Assembly (NCBI GenBank): GCA_034766995.1
Contig: CM068313.1
Location: 58,510,877 to 58,574,876, forward strand
Length of the DNA: 64,000 bases
DNA from: Acanthacorydalis orientalis
Taxonomy: Eukaryota; Arthropoda; Insecta; Megaloptera; Corydalidae
Direction of reading: 5' to 3'
The notes below the pieces were generated by a model that saw only the letters and a list, made by a program, of their open reading frames with translations, ran no database searches and was not told where the DNA came from. Numbering within the stretch: the stretch's first letter is position 1; every line of letters begins with the position of its first letter. Shown here in pieces: positions 1 through 10,800 of this stretch. A program made the translations under genes and the position numbers.

Positions 1-985
1 TAGCGAAATTTTTGTGAAACCTTAGAAAAGTCAAAAATTTGTGTTATTTTCAAATACGAATTCCTTCATAGAAATAATGCAGCGCAGGCAGCTCAAAATA
101 AAAAAAAAAGTGTTTGAGAAGCGTGTGGTTAATGAACGCACAGTACGTCTAGATTTGATAAATTTCATTCTGGTGATTTTAACCTTGTAAATGAGCCACT
201 TGGGCGACCTGAGACCAAGGTGGATAATGATGAGTTTAAAACTGTAGTAGAAGTGAATCCACCTCAAACAACTTGTGAATTGAACTTGCATGAATTAAAC
301 AAGCATCAGAAGAGAAAATATCTCGACTCTTGCCTTCTTTTCTATCAAGACATAAAAGTGAACCATTTCTGCATCATTTTATTATGTGTGAATGAAAATG
401 GAATCGTTTTGACAATCTTAAGCGTTTTGCACAATGGCTGGATAGAGATGAAGCCCCGAAACACAATTTGAAACTGAATATTCATCAAAAAAGCTAGTGG
501 TGCCTGTTTGATTATCCAGCGCTGGTATTATTCACTACAGCTTCATGAAACTCGGTCAATCGATTACAACGAATGTCTATTGCAACCAATTGAACAAAAT
601 AATGAGGCTGCTTACGATTATGTAGCAGAGATTGGTGAACATAGACAGGCCAATCCTCTTGCAAGAGAACGCTCGACCATATGTCGCAGAAATAACGCTG
701 CTCAAACTACAGGAGCTGGACTTAGAAATTCTCTGTCAACCACCGTATTCACCAGACCTTGCACAAACTGACTACCACGTCTTTCAGGCTTCTTCAATTC
801 TCAACAATCTGTGGAAAAAACATTTATCGCCATTCGCTCACCAGGCTTCTTCGTTTCCGGGATAAAGAGGCTACCTTTAAGATAGTCGACAGTTAAGGCT
901 CATACTTTTATTAATTGTACTGCTTCTTGTTTGAGATATAATAAAATGAACTTTTGTTTCGAAATCGGACATGTATCTTAACGAG
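1..985 (+). pseudogene. Degraded mariner transposase (mellifera-like), 5' end at or beyond the window edge
   Basis: Transposase pieces can be followed in shifting frames. An N-terminal part (NERTVR, then GDFNL and DNDEFKTVVE, about 130-290) jumps straight to a LHELNKHQKRK-like segment, so part of the DNA-binding region is missing. A middle part lies at 290-600. The C-terminal part at 632-830 carries LLQENARPYV and YSPDLAQTDYH. The second catalytic aspartate is glutamate here (QEN instead of HDN), and 34 residues separate it from the last D, which fits DD34D mariners. Several frameshifts and stops make it non-functional. No clear 3' TIR was found, so the 985 end is approximate. The subfamily is inferred from motifs. 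Confidence 0.75.
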
Positions 986-1675
986 CTAACTCTTTTGAAT
1001 AATGGCAGAGTTTTTTCAACACCAACATCTTTCTTTCCATGTATTAACGCGCAAATAATAATATTAAACTACATTTCCTGTAAAAGAGGACAATATTTTC
1101 AATGAATAATTTTTTTCTGTCTATCCTAAAATGTGTATATTAGGTTTTAGTATAATTTTAAATAATAATATAAAACTACTTTTTCTGATAGTTTTCAATA
1201 TTTTAAAAATAATTAATTTTTCTCCCCCCATCTAAAATATGCATATTAGGTGTTTGTGAAATTTTAAATTTGTATCCATATCTTGTTGCCAAATAAATTT
1301 TTGTTAAAATTTTTATATTGACAAATTTACTTTAAAACGTTCTTTCAAATAAATTTTTGTATCCATTGTTTGTTGTCTCAAAGAAATTTTATTTAAAGAG
1401 TTTTTTATATACGGAGGGTTAATTCCCGGATTTTTTTACACAGGGGGTTAATGTCCGTGAGCGTGTGATTATACGGAGGTTATTGATGGAAAGTTAATGC
1501 CCGGGGTTTTTTGTCCAGCGAGTGGTTGTCCTAGAACCTTAGTGACCTAATATAAACAATGTCACCATGTGTTAGATAAAATCAATAAAATACTTAATAA
1601 TATTTTTTATTTACAAAAAATATGTTTGAAATAGAAATTTATAAATTTGACCAAAATATGTCTCCTACATCGCTG

Positions 1676-1676
<1 letters not shown>
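986..1676. other. AT-rich spacer, no gene seen
   Basis: No coding signal is visible. At 1409-1510 a motif of the form GTTAATKYCCGG occurs three times within about 85 bp, next to short G-runs. It may be remains of TTAA-type transposon ends, but no partner was found. Confidence 0.4.

Positions 1677-1725
<49 letters not shown>
1677..1725. repeat. (TA)n microsatellite
   Basis: An uninterrupted AT dinucleotide run that directly abuts the TTAA at the left end of the piggyBac-like element. Confidence 0.95.
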
Positions 1726-1726
<1 letters not shown>

Positions 1727-1730
<4 letters not shown>

Positions 1731-3779
1731 CACTATTTCTACAAAAGGTGTCAAAAGAGACCTTTTAAAATTTTAACTTAAAATTATTTTCTAAGTTAAA
1801 TCATTTTTCCACAATTAATTTTTTGACTTATTGTATAATAATTGTTAAATAAATTTAGCGATATCATTTCCATCCTGATCCTCCTAGATCTGAAAATACG
1901 TACATAGTATACCTATTTCTACCATGAAGTGTATTTTGACATCTTAAAGATTTTATAATATTGTCTGATCTTAAATCAGTTTATACATAAATATCAACAC
2001 CATTCGTCAGCACCATTTCAATTTTATTTAAATTAGGGAATCGCTATTTCAGTTGTAACAGAAAATAGAGGAATCCTCGGTATAACTTTTATATTCGGTT
2101 GATGTTTGTAACGTTGCATTTTACTGTAGATCATTGCAGTAATTAGTTCTAAAAATAATTGTATAACGCAAAATTTTGAGTTGAGGTATTTATTTCGCAG
2201 TGATTCAATTCAAATGTATAGTCGTGAAAAATTTGAAAAACAAACTCTTGAAATTGCCATTGCACGTATGTAAGCAGTGAAAGTGTTTAGAATACTGATA
2301 ATAATTTTTATTTTTTAGTATATTTATTCTAATTTATTTCTAATTCTAAAGATGTTCAGAATTTCAAGAATCAAGGAGGTATTGCAAGAAATAAATAACA
2401 TAAGTGAAGAATGCTCTGTGATTGATGAAGGCTTACAATCTGAAAGTGAAGATGAGTTGAATGAATTTTTCGATAGTGATCACGAAATCGATAGTGAATA
2501 TGAAAATTAATTGTCAACCACTATAGATGAAGAGGAAGACAAGTAGTGGAAGTTATTTTGAATGTAAGTAGAAGACGAAAGAGAATGAGGTTGTTGAGAG
2601 ATTCTGTAGACGATAGTGAAGACAGCAATGAATGGAAAAATATTGAAATTGCTATTGATGGAACTTTGGAAAAAAATCAAAATAAGTTCTTCTCCTGGAA
2701 GACCGCCTCTTCATACTATTTTGAAGATGTATCTGATCCAACTAGACATGCCAAATGATACAAAGAATAAAATGGAACGCTTTTCAATACAACTTCACTC
2801 ATCGAATAACTCTACTCTGACAATTTAAAAAAGTAAACCGAAAAAAAAAGACTTCTACTAACTTCGATGCATAAATTCGTAACAGTGGAAAAAAGCAAAA
2901 AACGTCTTCCTGAAACCATTAAATGTTAATGGTTTATTTTTCATTATTTTTCAATGCAACTTTACGCATCAAAGAACTCTAACAATTTATAAAAGTAAAC
3001 CGAACAAAAAATTACTTATACTAAGTTCGATGCATAAATCCGCAACAGTGGAAAAAAGTAAAAAACGTCTTCCTGAAACCATTAAATTTTACAACAGCAC
3101 AAAATTTTGGATCGATATCACTGACCAAATGGCGAGAAAATATAGTGTGAAATGTGTGAAGTGCCGTAGATGGCATATACATGTATTTTACAATATTCTC
3201 GATTTAGCTGGAATAAACGCACGGAAATCTGTACAAGGAAACGACAGGTGAAAATATTTCACGTGAAGTTTTTTTATTCCAGTTAGGAGAAGAACTTGGA
3301 GCTGAATATAAAGAATTTCCAAAAAGAACAACTAATACGGCGACATATTCAGCACGCTCAAGTCAAATCACTTCCTTTCCAGATGGACAAAAAAAGTGCA
3401 AATTAAAGTATTGCTTATAAAGCAACTAGAATCTGCTCCCAGTGTAAAAAGTATACATGCAAAAAGTGCTTAAGTACGGCAACCGTTCATCTGCAAAAAC
3501 TGTAGTATTGAATGAGGAAACATAATTTTATTTCAACGCTATTTTTATGAATACTACTTTTTGTAATCAAGATTAAATTTTTATATATGAAAACTGAAAG
3601 TTTGACAAGTTAAATAATATTCTAATTTTTAATTATTTTTCTGATAAAATAAAAAAAATAAAAAGAGAATATTTTTTAATAATTATTTTTAAAGTTATTT
3701 GCATTCAAACGCAAAAGTGTCAAAATAAATCTTTTGATCAAAATAGGTATACACAAAATCGTGGTAGAAATAGTATTAA
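1727..3779 (+). mobile_element. Internally deleted piggyBac-like element with TTAA target duplication
   Basis: TTAA at 1727-1730 is followed by CACTATTTCTAC. On the other strand, TTAA at 3776-3779 is followed by TACTATTTCTACC. The shared terminal repeat is ACTATTTCTAC (11 bp). TTAA duplication with short TIRs is the hallmark of piggyBac elements. The element is about 2.05 kb, a little shorter than usual full-length copies, and its coding content lacks most of the catalytic core. Inside it, a block at about 2775-2925 is repeated at 2945-3088 with a period near 163 bp. Confidence 0.75.
2351..3520 (+). pseudogene. piggyBac-like transposase remnant, catalytic middle missing
   Basis: The first ATG (2351) opens an acidic N-terminal region rich in E, D and S, as in piggyBac transposases, ending at a TAA near 2508. 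A further acidic stretch continues at 2546-2758 in two frames (EWKNIEIAIDG, SSPGRPPLHTILKM). The C-terminal part at 3060-3250 reads KSKKRLPETIKFYNSTKFW, then DITDQMARKYSVK and HVFYNILDLAGINA, a conserved piggyBac block near the last catalytic Asp. After a frame change, LGAEYKEF and a cysteine-rich tail (CKLKYC, CKKYTCKKC) follow to about 3520. The RNase-H-like core between these parts is absent, so no active enzyme is encoded. Confidence 0.8.
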
Positions 3780-3842
3780 TAGAATTTCATTCCTATATTA
3801 TTTAATTTATAATCAATGAAAATATCATTGATTCAATCAACC
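3780..3842. other. Short AT-rich spacer
   Basis: It lies between the piggyBac-like element and the LTR-like block. Nothing was recognised. Confidence 0.4.
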
Positions 3843-4044
3843 TGTTATGTATCCAACTGCACTTGTTTATAAATGTGTCACACTGCTGTATTTGTTCATA
3901 ATTGGTTCACAGTCTGACTAATGAAATTTCAACTGACCTGTCAATATTTAATCTATGTATTCTTCTTAATCAAAATGTTCTCACGTACTGTAGTGACTCT
4001 GTGTCCACACGCTTGAATATAATGCACTTTTGTATTTAGAACAG

Positions 4045-4078
4045 TATATAAACGGTAGTTGAGATCTAATAAGTCAGT
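4045..4078 (+). promoter_or_regulatory. LTR core promoter: TATA box and initiator
   Basis: TATATAAA at 4045-4052 is followed by an arthropod-type initiator TCAGT at 4074-4078. The A at 4076 lies 31 bases from the first T of the TATA box, the expected spacing. The LINE insertion begins at the base right after this initiator, which should cut the promoter from the rest of the LTR. Confidence 0.55.
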
Positions 4079-4657
4079 GTGGCGGTCATGTTTCGCCCGC
4101 CTAGATGCGCGAAGCGCGAACACGAGCCTCTCGAGTTCTGCGGTTCCCGTATCGGGTGGGAGAGCGAGGCCAAGTACCTAGGGGTCATGCTCGATCGGCG
4201 CCTGTACTTCAACAAGCACGTCTCGTACGTGCTGGCGAAGGCTCAGGGCCAGCTCTGCAGGCTGTACCCGCTGCTGAACAGGAAGTCGAAACTGTCGTTG
4301 AGAAGTAAGCGTCTGCTCTACCTCAGCTGCATTCGGCCGATCGTGACGTATGCGAGCACTGCCTGGGCCTACAACCCATCAAACATCAAGCGGCTTCAGG
4401 TGTTCCAAAACCGGGTCATGCGCCTAATCACCGATGCGCATTTCCTGGTGAGGAACACCACTCTTCACCGGGACCTCCGCCTCCCTACAATCGACGAGTT
4501 TGTCCACCGACAGGCTAGCCGTTTGTACGGGCGGGCGAAGTCCAGCGACAACGCCCTAGTCCGAGGACTGGGAAACAACGACCTCGTCGCCGAGCACTGC
4601 AGATACCAGCGGCCTAGCCTGCTGGTGGTGCAGCGCGAGGTTGACGGCGGTCCGTGA
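4079..4657 (+). pseudogene. LINE ORF2 C-terminal fragment (reverse transcriptase thumb and tail)
   Basis: An uninterrupted frame of 192 codons lies within the insertion. It contains AKYLGVMLDRRLYFNKHV, the post-palm region of jockey-clade reverse transcriptases, then LSLRSKRLLYLSCIRPIVTY and RLQVFQNRVMRLIT, motifs typical of the domain downstream of the YADD active site. The endonuclease and palm domains are missing, so this is a dead-on-arrival 5' truncation. The frame is open but has no start of its own. It is recognised by motif memory; a protein search against jockey, R1 and LOA clades would settle the clade. Confidence 0.8.
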
Positions 4658-4898
4658 CCTGGCGTCAGCCCTCCCCCCGATGGCCAGTAAGAGGTCGGCC
4701 TTCACTGGTCGACCTGGAGCTCCGCTGGCCCAACAGCAAGAGTCTACCCCCTGGAGGGGGTAAAACGCTCACCAACAAGAGAGTCCCCGTACCAAGCAAC
4801 ACTCCAAGTACTACGAGAAACGCGAGCCGTGAGCCCATTGGCTCGGTGCTCAACAAGCATGGGTCCCTCAGACCCTCGCTGCACACGATACGTACGTC
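4079..4898 (+). mobile_element. 5'-truncated jockey-like LINE insertion with 10-bp target duplication
   Basis: The 820-bp segment is flanked by perfect 10-bp direct repeats ATAAGTCAGT at 4069-4078 and 4899-4908, as expected for target-primed reverse transcription. It is markedly GC-richer than its surroundings, including a CCCCCTGGAGGGGGT hairpin-like motif near 4745. It encodes only the C-terminal part of a reverse-transcriptase polyprotein. No poly(A) tail is evident; the insert ends in CGATACGTACGTC. Confidence 0.8.
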
Positions 4899-4984
4899 AT
4901 AAGTCAGTATTCAGTATTCCGAGCGTAAGCGTACATGCTGGGTACTCATGGAGGGCGGGGCCCTTCAGGCCTGCGCTGTTATTT

Positions 4985-5170
4985 AAGTTCATAAATTAAA
5001 TCAAATAATCATTTCATAATTCAAGTTATAATCAAATTCATAATTCAAGTTATAAACAAATTCATAAATTCAAGTTACAAATCAAGTTACAACTCAAGTT
5101 AACAATCATGTAACTATCAAGTAACTAATCAGGAATCATGTAATAATCAAAAGTCAGTCAAGTAACAGAA
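4985..5170 (+). repeat. Degenerate short tandem repeat inside the LTR
   Basis: Variants of AATTCAAGTTATAATCAAAT recur about every 25 bp, then decay into shorter AATCAAGTTAC-like units. It lies downstream of the promoter, within the presumed R/U5 part of the LTR. Confidence 0.6.
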
Positions 5171-5402
5171 CCCGTGTGGTTATATTCATCATAGTAACAA
5201 TTAAACAATAATAGTAAATAAATATTTGTTGTGTTTTATTTCAAAACCTGCAGATCATTTATGTTATAAAATTATATCTAAGATCCGTAACATAAAAAAC
5301 CATTATTAATAAATTTCACATTCCAATAGCATCTCATGTATAGACTTGAGCATAATGAACGTAGAGCTATTTATTTCATACTGTAATAACAATTAAGCAC
5401 TT

Positions 5403-5408
<6 letters not shown>

Positions 5409-5460
<52 letters not shown>
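5409..5460. repeat. (TA)n microsatellite
   Basis: A pure TA run. Confidence 0.95.
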
Positions 5461-5461
<1 letters not shown>

Positions 5462-6409
5462 CTAGTGACATCAGTTGTACATTCACGACTATCATTGAAC
5501 CGTTAGATTCAACTAGGATAACATATAATCAAATTTGAATCGATAGTACATCAGCTTACTTGTATAATTAAAGTGTGATGATTGAACTGAATTTATCAAA
5601 CCTTTCTATCTAGAAACACCGATTGCTGGCTCGCACCACACATACGACCAATAAGTCAGAGAGCACCACTTCAGAAAGTTACGGGTCAGGTCGAGAGCGG
5701 ATAGAGTATGTAGATTACACTCTAAACCGCGATTATATTACATTCGCTGGGTGAAACAGAACATATAATAAACCCGGTACGTTGAAACAGATTCGTTCTA
5801 TTTAAGAAATCCTTTCGTCCGTTCATACGTTGCACACTGTTGCGGCCAAGTCATCATTTATGTTATGTAACCGACATGTAGGTGCATATGCACACGTAAC
5901 AGACGCAGTAGGAGTCAAGCCCTGGCAGGAGTGTAACACAAAACGAGTGTTTTCGTAAACAATCATCATTTAAATTACTTTGGGGTTTTGGGACTGGTGG
6001 CGGCGCGGTGCGAGCTCACGTGCTCAGCGTCCATCTAGAATAAACAGATACGCTAACCGAAGGTCTCTTGTAGCTAGCAGTAACAACGAGTAACGAAGTG
6101 TCATTCGAAATCCAGATGTACACTACGGGCATGCATGCAAATAAACATACTTGATAATTGCACAAAAGTACACAATTGTACACTGTTCGATGCTTTCAAA
6201 CTCAATGTGTGTAATCAGATTTATTATTTCGACCAAAAAAATTAGATATAAACACTGAGGTGAATTGCATTTAATCAAAATGTATATTTTGTCAGCACTG
6301 TAATATTATTTTTTTCGAATTTATGATTTATTCGGAAATTTTATTAAAAATTTTAAATTTTTTATACCAAAAATTGCTCAGTTTATAAGTAAATAATAAT
6401 CAGTCATTA
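5461..6409. other. Mixed-composition spacer, no gene recognised
   Basis: Composition is less AT-rich than average, with a short GC-rich patch near 5985-6030. No convincing frame, RNA gene or repeat end was found. It may hold unrecognised retroelement sequence. Confidence 0.3.
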
Positions 6410-6411
6410 TA

Positions 6412-7517
6412 CGAGGGTGGTCCCAGAAGTACCCGACCCAACAAAGGAAACACAAAAATTTTGGAACAAAATATATTTATTTTTCAACACAATCTCCTTT
6501 CAGCTCTATACACTTTTCCCAGCGATGTTCAATAAGTTCGATACCCTTTTTTATAATAAGAACTGTCTTGCGCCTCAAAATACCCATTAACTGCCGACAT
6601 CACTTCTTCATCGTTGGGAAATCTTTGACCACTGAGCCATTTTTTCAAGTTTGAGAACAGAAAATAATCCGAGGAGGCTAAATCTGGCGAATAGGGTGCA
6701 TGAGGTAGCAATTCAAACTTTAATTCATTAATTTTGGCCATTGCAATAACGGATTGGTGAGCTGTTGATACTCGCCGTTGATAGTTTTTCCTTTTTCAAG
6801 ATAGTCAATGAAAATTATCCCGCGCGCATCCCAAAAAACCGACGCCGTGACCTTGTCTGCAGATGAAACGGTCTTCGCCTTCTTTGGAGCCGGTTCTTCC
6901 TTTTCAGTCCAATGTTTTGATTGTTCTTTTGTCTCGGGTGTGAAGTGATTGACCCATGTTTCATCCATGGTTATGAAACGGCGCAAAAATTCTGCTTTGT
7001 TGCTGTGAAACTTCGCTAAACACTCAATTGAAACATTTTCACGACACTGTTTTTGCTCGAGTGTGAGCAAACGCGGCACCCATCTTGCACACAGCTTTCT
7101 CATGTCCAAATTTTCAGATAATATGATTTTCTTCACCATTTCTGGAGTCGTCACCTCATTTGGTAGACCACTGCGATGCTCGTCTTGGCAGCTCGTACGG
7201 CCTCGTTTATACTCTGCTACCCAATATTTCACTCTTGTAAACGAAGGAGCAGACTCACCCAGAGTAAAATCCAGTTCAGCTCTTATATTGGCTGGGCTGA
7301 GGCCTTTCAAATGAAAATATGACCAATTTTCTCCATTTTCACAAATTTACTGAAAACGTTCACTATTGATGGCTGCCAAACAAATACTAAACAACGTGGC
7401 GTCCTCAAACTTGAAACATATGCTTTATAGATAGTGTACTTTCTAATACAGTGATATTTTTGAAAAACAACTACCGCCATCTCTAAGTCAGGCCGGGTAC
7501 ATCTGGGACCACCCTCG
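6412..7517 (-). mobile_element. Mar-2 mariner copy 1, internally deleted
   Basis: Left end CGAGGGTGGTCCCAGAAG and right end CTGGGACCACCCTCG are inverted repeats, each bordered by TA (6410-6411, 7518-7519). The transposase is on the minus strand from ATG 7336. A small deletion in the first codons breaks the frame. A second deletion removes the segment between VKKI and ILSENLDM (part of the helix-turn-helix region). A third joins GKTINGEY to the CAGCTCAC of AHKSVIA, removing the second catalytic aspartate. The first catalytic block (MDETW) and the C-terminal YSPDLASSDYF remain. At about 1.1 kb it is shorter than the about 1.29-kb full-length copies. Confidence 0.9.
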
Positions 7518-7554
7518 TAATATTCCAGTAACCGATTTCCTTCTCGTTCTCTCT

Positions 7555-7646
7555 CTCTTCTATCTATCTATCTACCTACCTACCTACCCACCTACCTACC
7601 TACCTACCTACCTACCTATCTATCTACCTATCTATCTATCTATCTA

Positions 7647-7687
<41 letters not shown>
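7555..7687. repeat. Compound tetranucleotide and (TA)n microsatellite
   Basis: TCTA and CCTA tetranucleotide runs (7559-7651) pass into a TA run to 7687. It lies about 40 bp from the right end of Mar-2 copy 1. Confidence 0.95.
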
Positions 7688-7689
<2 letters not shown>

Positions 7690-7739
7690 TAATTCAATTT
7701 AGGCTTCCACATGGCAGTATTAAAAGTGGGCGCAGGGGT

Positions 7740-8400
7740 TAAGAAAATTCAAGTTTTTTTTATTACTTTAGTTCAATTCATTACTAAAACATTGAGTTGG
7801 AATATAATATGACAAAATTGCAACACTTGTTGAAAATAATCAACGATACACGACACTTCGAAGAAACACTGCAGGTGTCTCATACGAGTGTTGTAAGGTA
7901 TTCGGAGACACTTGGCCATGTGAATCGCTACGGTGTTTAGGTTCCTCATAATTTAACTGAAAGAAATTTAATGGTATGCATTTCCATCAGTGATTCGCTC
8001 CTTGTAAGAAATCAAAACTAATTGTTTCTGATACGATTAATCTCGAACAATGGAAAATAGATTATTTACATTTACATTTAATATAGATCGAAACATACTT
8101 GGGGAAAACGAAACAAGCCTTCGTTAGCCACTCCAAAAGCGGGTCTTGTTCAGAAGAATGTGATGTTGTGTATCTGGTGGTATTGGAAGGATATGTCGTA
8201 TTACGAGCTTCTCCAAAATAATCAGACGGAAAAGTCGGAGAAGTATTGTGCTCGAATGGTTTAATTAAAGGCAGAAATTGATCAAAAGTACCCAGAATTG
8301 GCCATCGGAATTGTATCATTTTCCAGTAAGACAACGCTAGACCTCACGTCACTTTATAGTCCCGGCAGAAATTGATGCAGTTTGTCTGGGAGGTCCTACA
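7740..8400 (+). pseudogene. Degraded Mar-8 mariner transposase remnant
   Basis: Fragments in several frames resemble a mariner transposase. VSHTSVVRYSETLGHV at about 7875-7925 looks like the end of the helix-turn-helix region, followed by VPHNLTERNL. The segment near 8120-8260 reads TPKAGLVQKNVMLCIWWYW then MSYYELLQNNQT, and PELA follows at about 8300. It shares wording with the Mar-8 copy at 47410-47990. Stops and frameshifts are frequent. A deletion removes everything after the block leading to the second catalytic Asp. No TIR was identified. Confidence 0.7.
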
Positions 8401-8472
8401 AAATAAAATTGATTTGTGTCTATAAAATTGTCATCATAGATATATCGTAACGTATTTGTTTCAATATATGTA

Positions 8473-9798
8473 TTAGTTTGATACGAAAATAATTGCGGTT
8501 TTTATCATTTTAAATTTAGCGACGATTTTTCTAGTTACCGTTATCTTTTGATATAATCATATGATACCTCATTGTAAACAACGAAATTAGCGCTACTGAT
8601 TTCTACTTATGTCTATTATTATCATTCTTTAGTATTGTTCAATATAAACTTTTAAATTAGTCATGGAAAAAAGCAAGTACGTGCGATTCTGTTGTGCGAG
8701 TTTAAATTAGGACGCAAAGAAACACAAACTGCTCGAAATATTAAATTTGTGTTTGACAAAGAGTAAATTAGTAAACGTACAGCTCAATACTGGTTCCAAA
8801 AATTTCGTAATGGAAACGAAAGCCTTGATAATAAGGAGAGTCATAGATATCATTCAGCTATAGACAATTATGCTTTAAGAATCATTATTGAAGCGGATCC
8901 GTGTAAAACAACTCGAGAGGTGGCAGAAGAATGCAATGTTGATCATTCAACAGTTGTTCAAAATTTGAGCCTAATTAGAGAAACAAAAAAGCTGCATAAA
9001 TGGGTACCGTATGAACTAAACGAACATCAAACAATTCGCCAATAAGAAGTCTGCTCTGCACTTCTTTTGGGAAACAAAAATCATTCCTTTCTTGATCGCA
9101 TTGTCACATACGATGAAAAGTGAATTCTGTACTACAATTGCAAACGTTGATCACGGTGGCTAGATAGAGAAAAAGCACCAAAACAGTCTCTTAAAATGAA
9201 GCTTCTTGAAAAAAGATTATGTTCACTGTTTGGCGGTCGGAGAATGGCATCATTCACTACAACTACTTAAATCCTGGTGAACCAATAACAGCAGAAAAAT
9301 ATTGTCGGAAAATTGAAAAAATATATGAGAATTTGCATCGTTTACGACCAGGATTAGTCAATCGAACAGGACTGATTCTTCTTCATGACAACGCCCGAAA
9401 ACACGTCTCAGACATGACTTTAAAAAAATTAAATGAACTAGATTATGAAACATTACCTCATGCACCTTATTCTCCAGATCTGTCTGCGACATATTATCAT
9501 TTTTTAATCTTATCATAATTTAACAATTTTAATCTTATCATATTATCATAATTTAAATAATTTCCTACAAGAGGAGATTTTCGAGGATCATGCATCAGCT
9601 CAAAGAGCTTTCGATTAATTCGTTGATTCTAGGACTACACAATTTTATCTTGTAGGAATAAATAAACTTGATTTTACCGTTGTGAGAAATGTTTTCAGGC
9701 CAATGGTCTTCATTTTGATTAATAAATATAATTTTTAACTGATATAAGCGTCTTTATACTCGATACGTCAAAACCGCAATTATTTTTCATAAACCTAA
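8473..9798 (+). mobile_element. Mar-4 (cecropia-like) mariner copy 1
   Basis: Left end TTAGTTTGATACGAAAATAA and right end (reverse complement) TTAGGTTTATGAAAAATAAT are inverted repeats bordered by TA on each side (8471-8472, 9799-9800). The transposase starts near 8663 (MEKSKYVR). It can be followed through KRTAQYWFQKFRNGNESLD, EADPCKTTREVAEECNVDHS, KWVPYELNEHQ, RIVTYDEKW (first catalytic D), LLHDNARKHV (second D) and YSPDLSATYYH, where the last catalytic D is tyrosine. In-frame stops and frameshifts interrupt it. The length of 1326 bp is near full size for a mariner. Confidence 0.85.
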
Positions 9799-9800
9799 TA

Positions 9801-10798
9801 TATACATAAAACAACACATTGAGATATATCAGCGATAATAATTATATGGAATAGATTAGGAACATTTATGAAATAGATTAGGTTATGATACAGGTTAATT
9901 TAAGAATGAATTTAATAAACAGAATATTTTTCATGATCGCTAGTATATTAACTTTACATCTACGAAGTTGACAAAATGGAAATCCATATTTTATTAAAAT
10001 ATGATCAATATAAAATATTTCAAGAAATTTAAATATGTCGAAAACATAAGTGACGAAATATTTTAAAGTTATGAGGTAAGTAAACTAAGATGATGTATGA
10101 ATACCATATTTCCTAGTTGAAAAAATAATAATAGATTGTGTCATATGTTACACTATGTACTTCACAGAACAGTGAATCTGAGATGTACTTTGTTGCTTGA
10201 AAGTGGATCATTTTAAATTATAGGTTCACTTTGTGAAATATCTATTATCGAATTTTGTTATCAGAACTTAAATCATTTCCTAATACGCTGCAATTCTTTA
10301 CAATTTTCTGATGTACTTTGTTGGTATAAATGTTAATATTTACTTTTACTAAAGTATATTCAAATATAATACATGAAAATCGTACCACAAAGCAGACTTT
10401 TAGAAGTAGATACGATGAGTTAACTCTGAAAGAAATGTTGATTTGATAAAAGAAATAGGAGTGTAAAAAAATGTCATATGCCTAAACAAGGTATGTACAT
10501 CTGTCTATCCTAAATAATCCTAAATAAAAATCCTGTCCATGGCAGATGTTAGCCAGCAATCTAAGACAAACATCTACTGTTTATTAAAACAATTTAAAAT
10601 ACACTCAATATTACTTACTTGATTATAATATTGTTATAATGAAAAAAATATGTTTATAAAGTATTATCAATCAAAAGATTTAAAAATGTTTACATCAATA
10701 TTGAATACTTAAATTAGGGGTTGTATTTGATAGTTATTTTTTTATAGTAAGAAGTAAAAGAAACTTTTATTCTATGAAGAGGCTTTTTAAAAAAAATA
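9801..10798. other. AT-rich spacer
   Basis: No coding, RNA or repeat signal was recognised between Mar-4 copy 1 and Mar-3 copy 1. Confidence 0.4.
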
Positions 10799-10800
10799 TA

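Larger units (their letters stand above)
3843..5292 (+). mobile_element. Probable solo LTR, interrupted by a LINE fragment
   Basis: The block starts TGTTATGTATCC and ends with the inverse form GATCCGTAACA, the TG...CA and TGTTA...TAACA pattern of LTRs. It has a canonical promoter (TATATAAA at 4045-4052, TCAGT initiator 31 bases later) and a late AATAAA-type region followed by a GT-rich stretch near 5210-5240. Without the 4079-4898 insertion and its duplicated target, the LTR would be about 620 bp. I could not find matching target duplications outside the ends, nor an internal retroelement region. The superfamily (Gypsy or BEL/Pao) is undetermined. Confidence 0.55.

Noticed and set aside
3843..5292. 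A complete LTR retrotransposon
   Set aside because: There is no gag or pol sequence, and the only internal coding part is a LINE fragment with its own target duplication.
7063..7314. Antisense open frames inside mariner copies (also 21177-21512, 23664-23960, 11259-11549, 27849-28106, 60997-61287)
   Set aside because: They recur only as mirror images of the transposase genes on the opposite strand.
7555..7651. CRISPR-like regular repeats
   Set aside because: They are tetranucleotide microsatellites with no spacers. The composition and retroelements indicate a eukaryotic genome.
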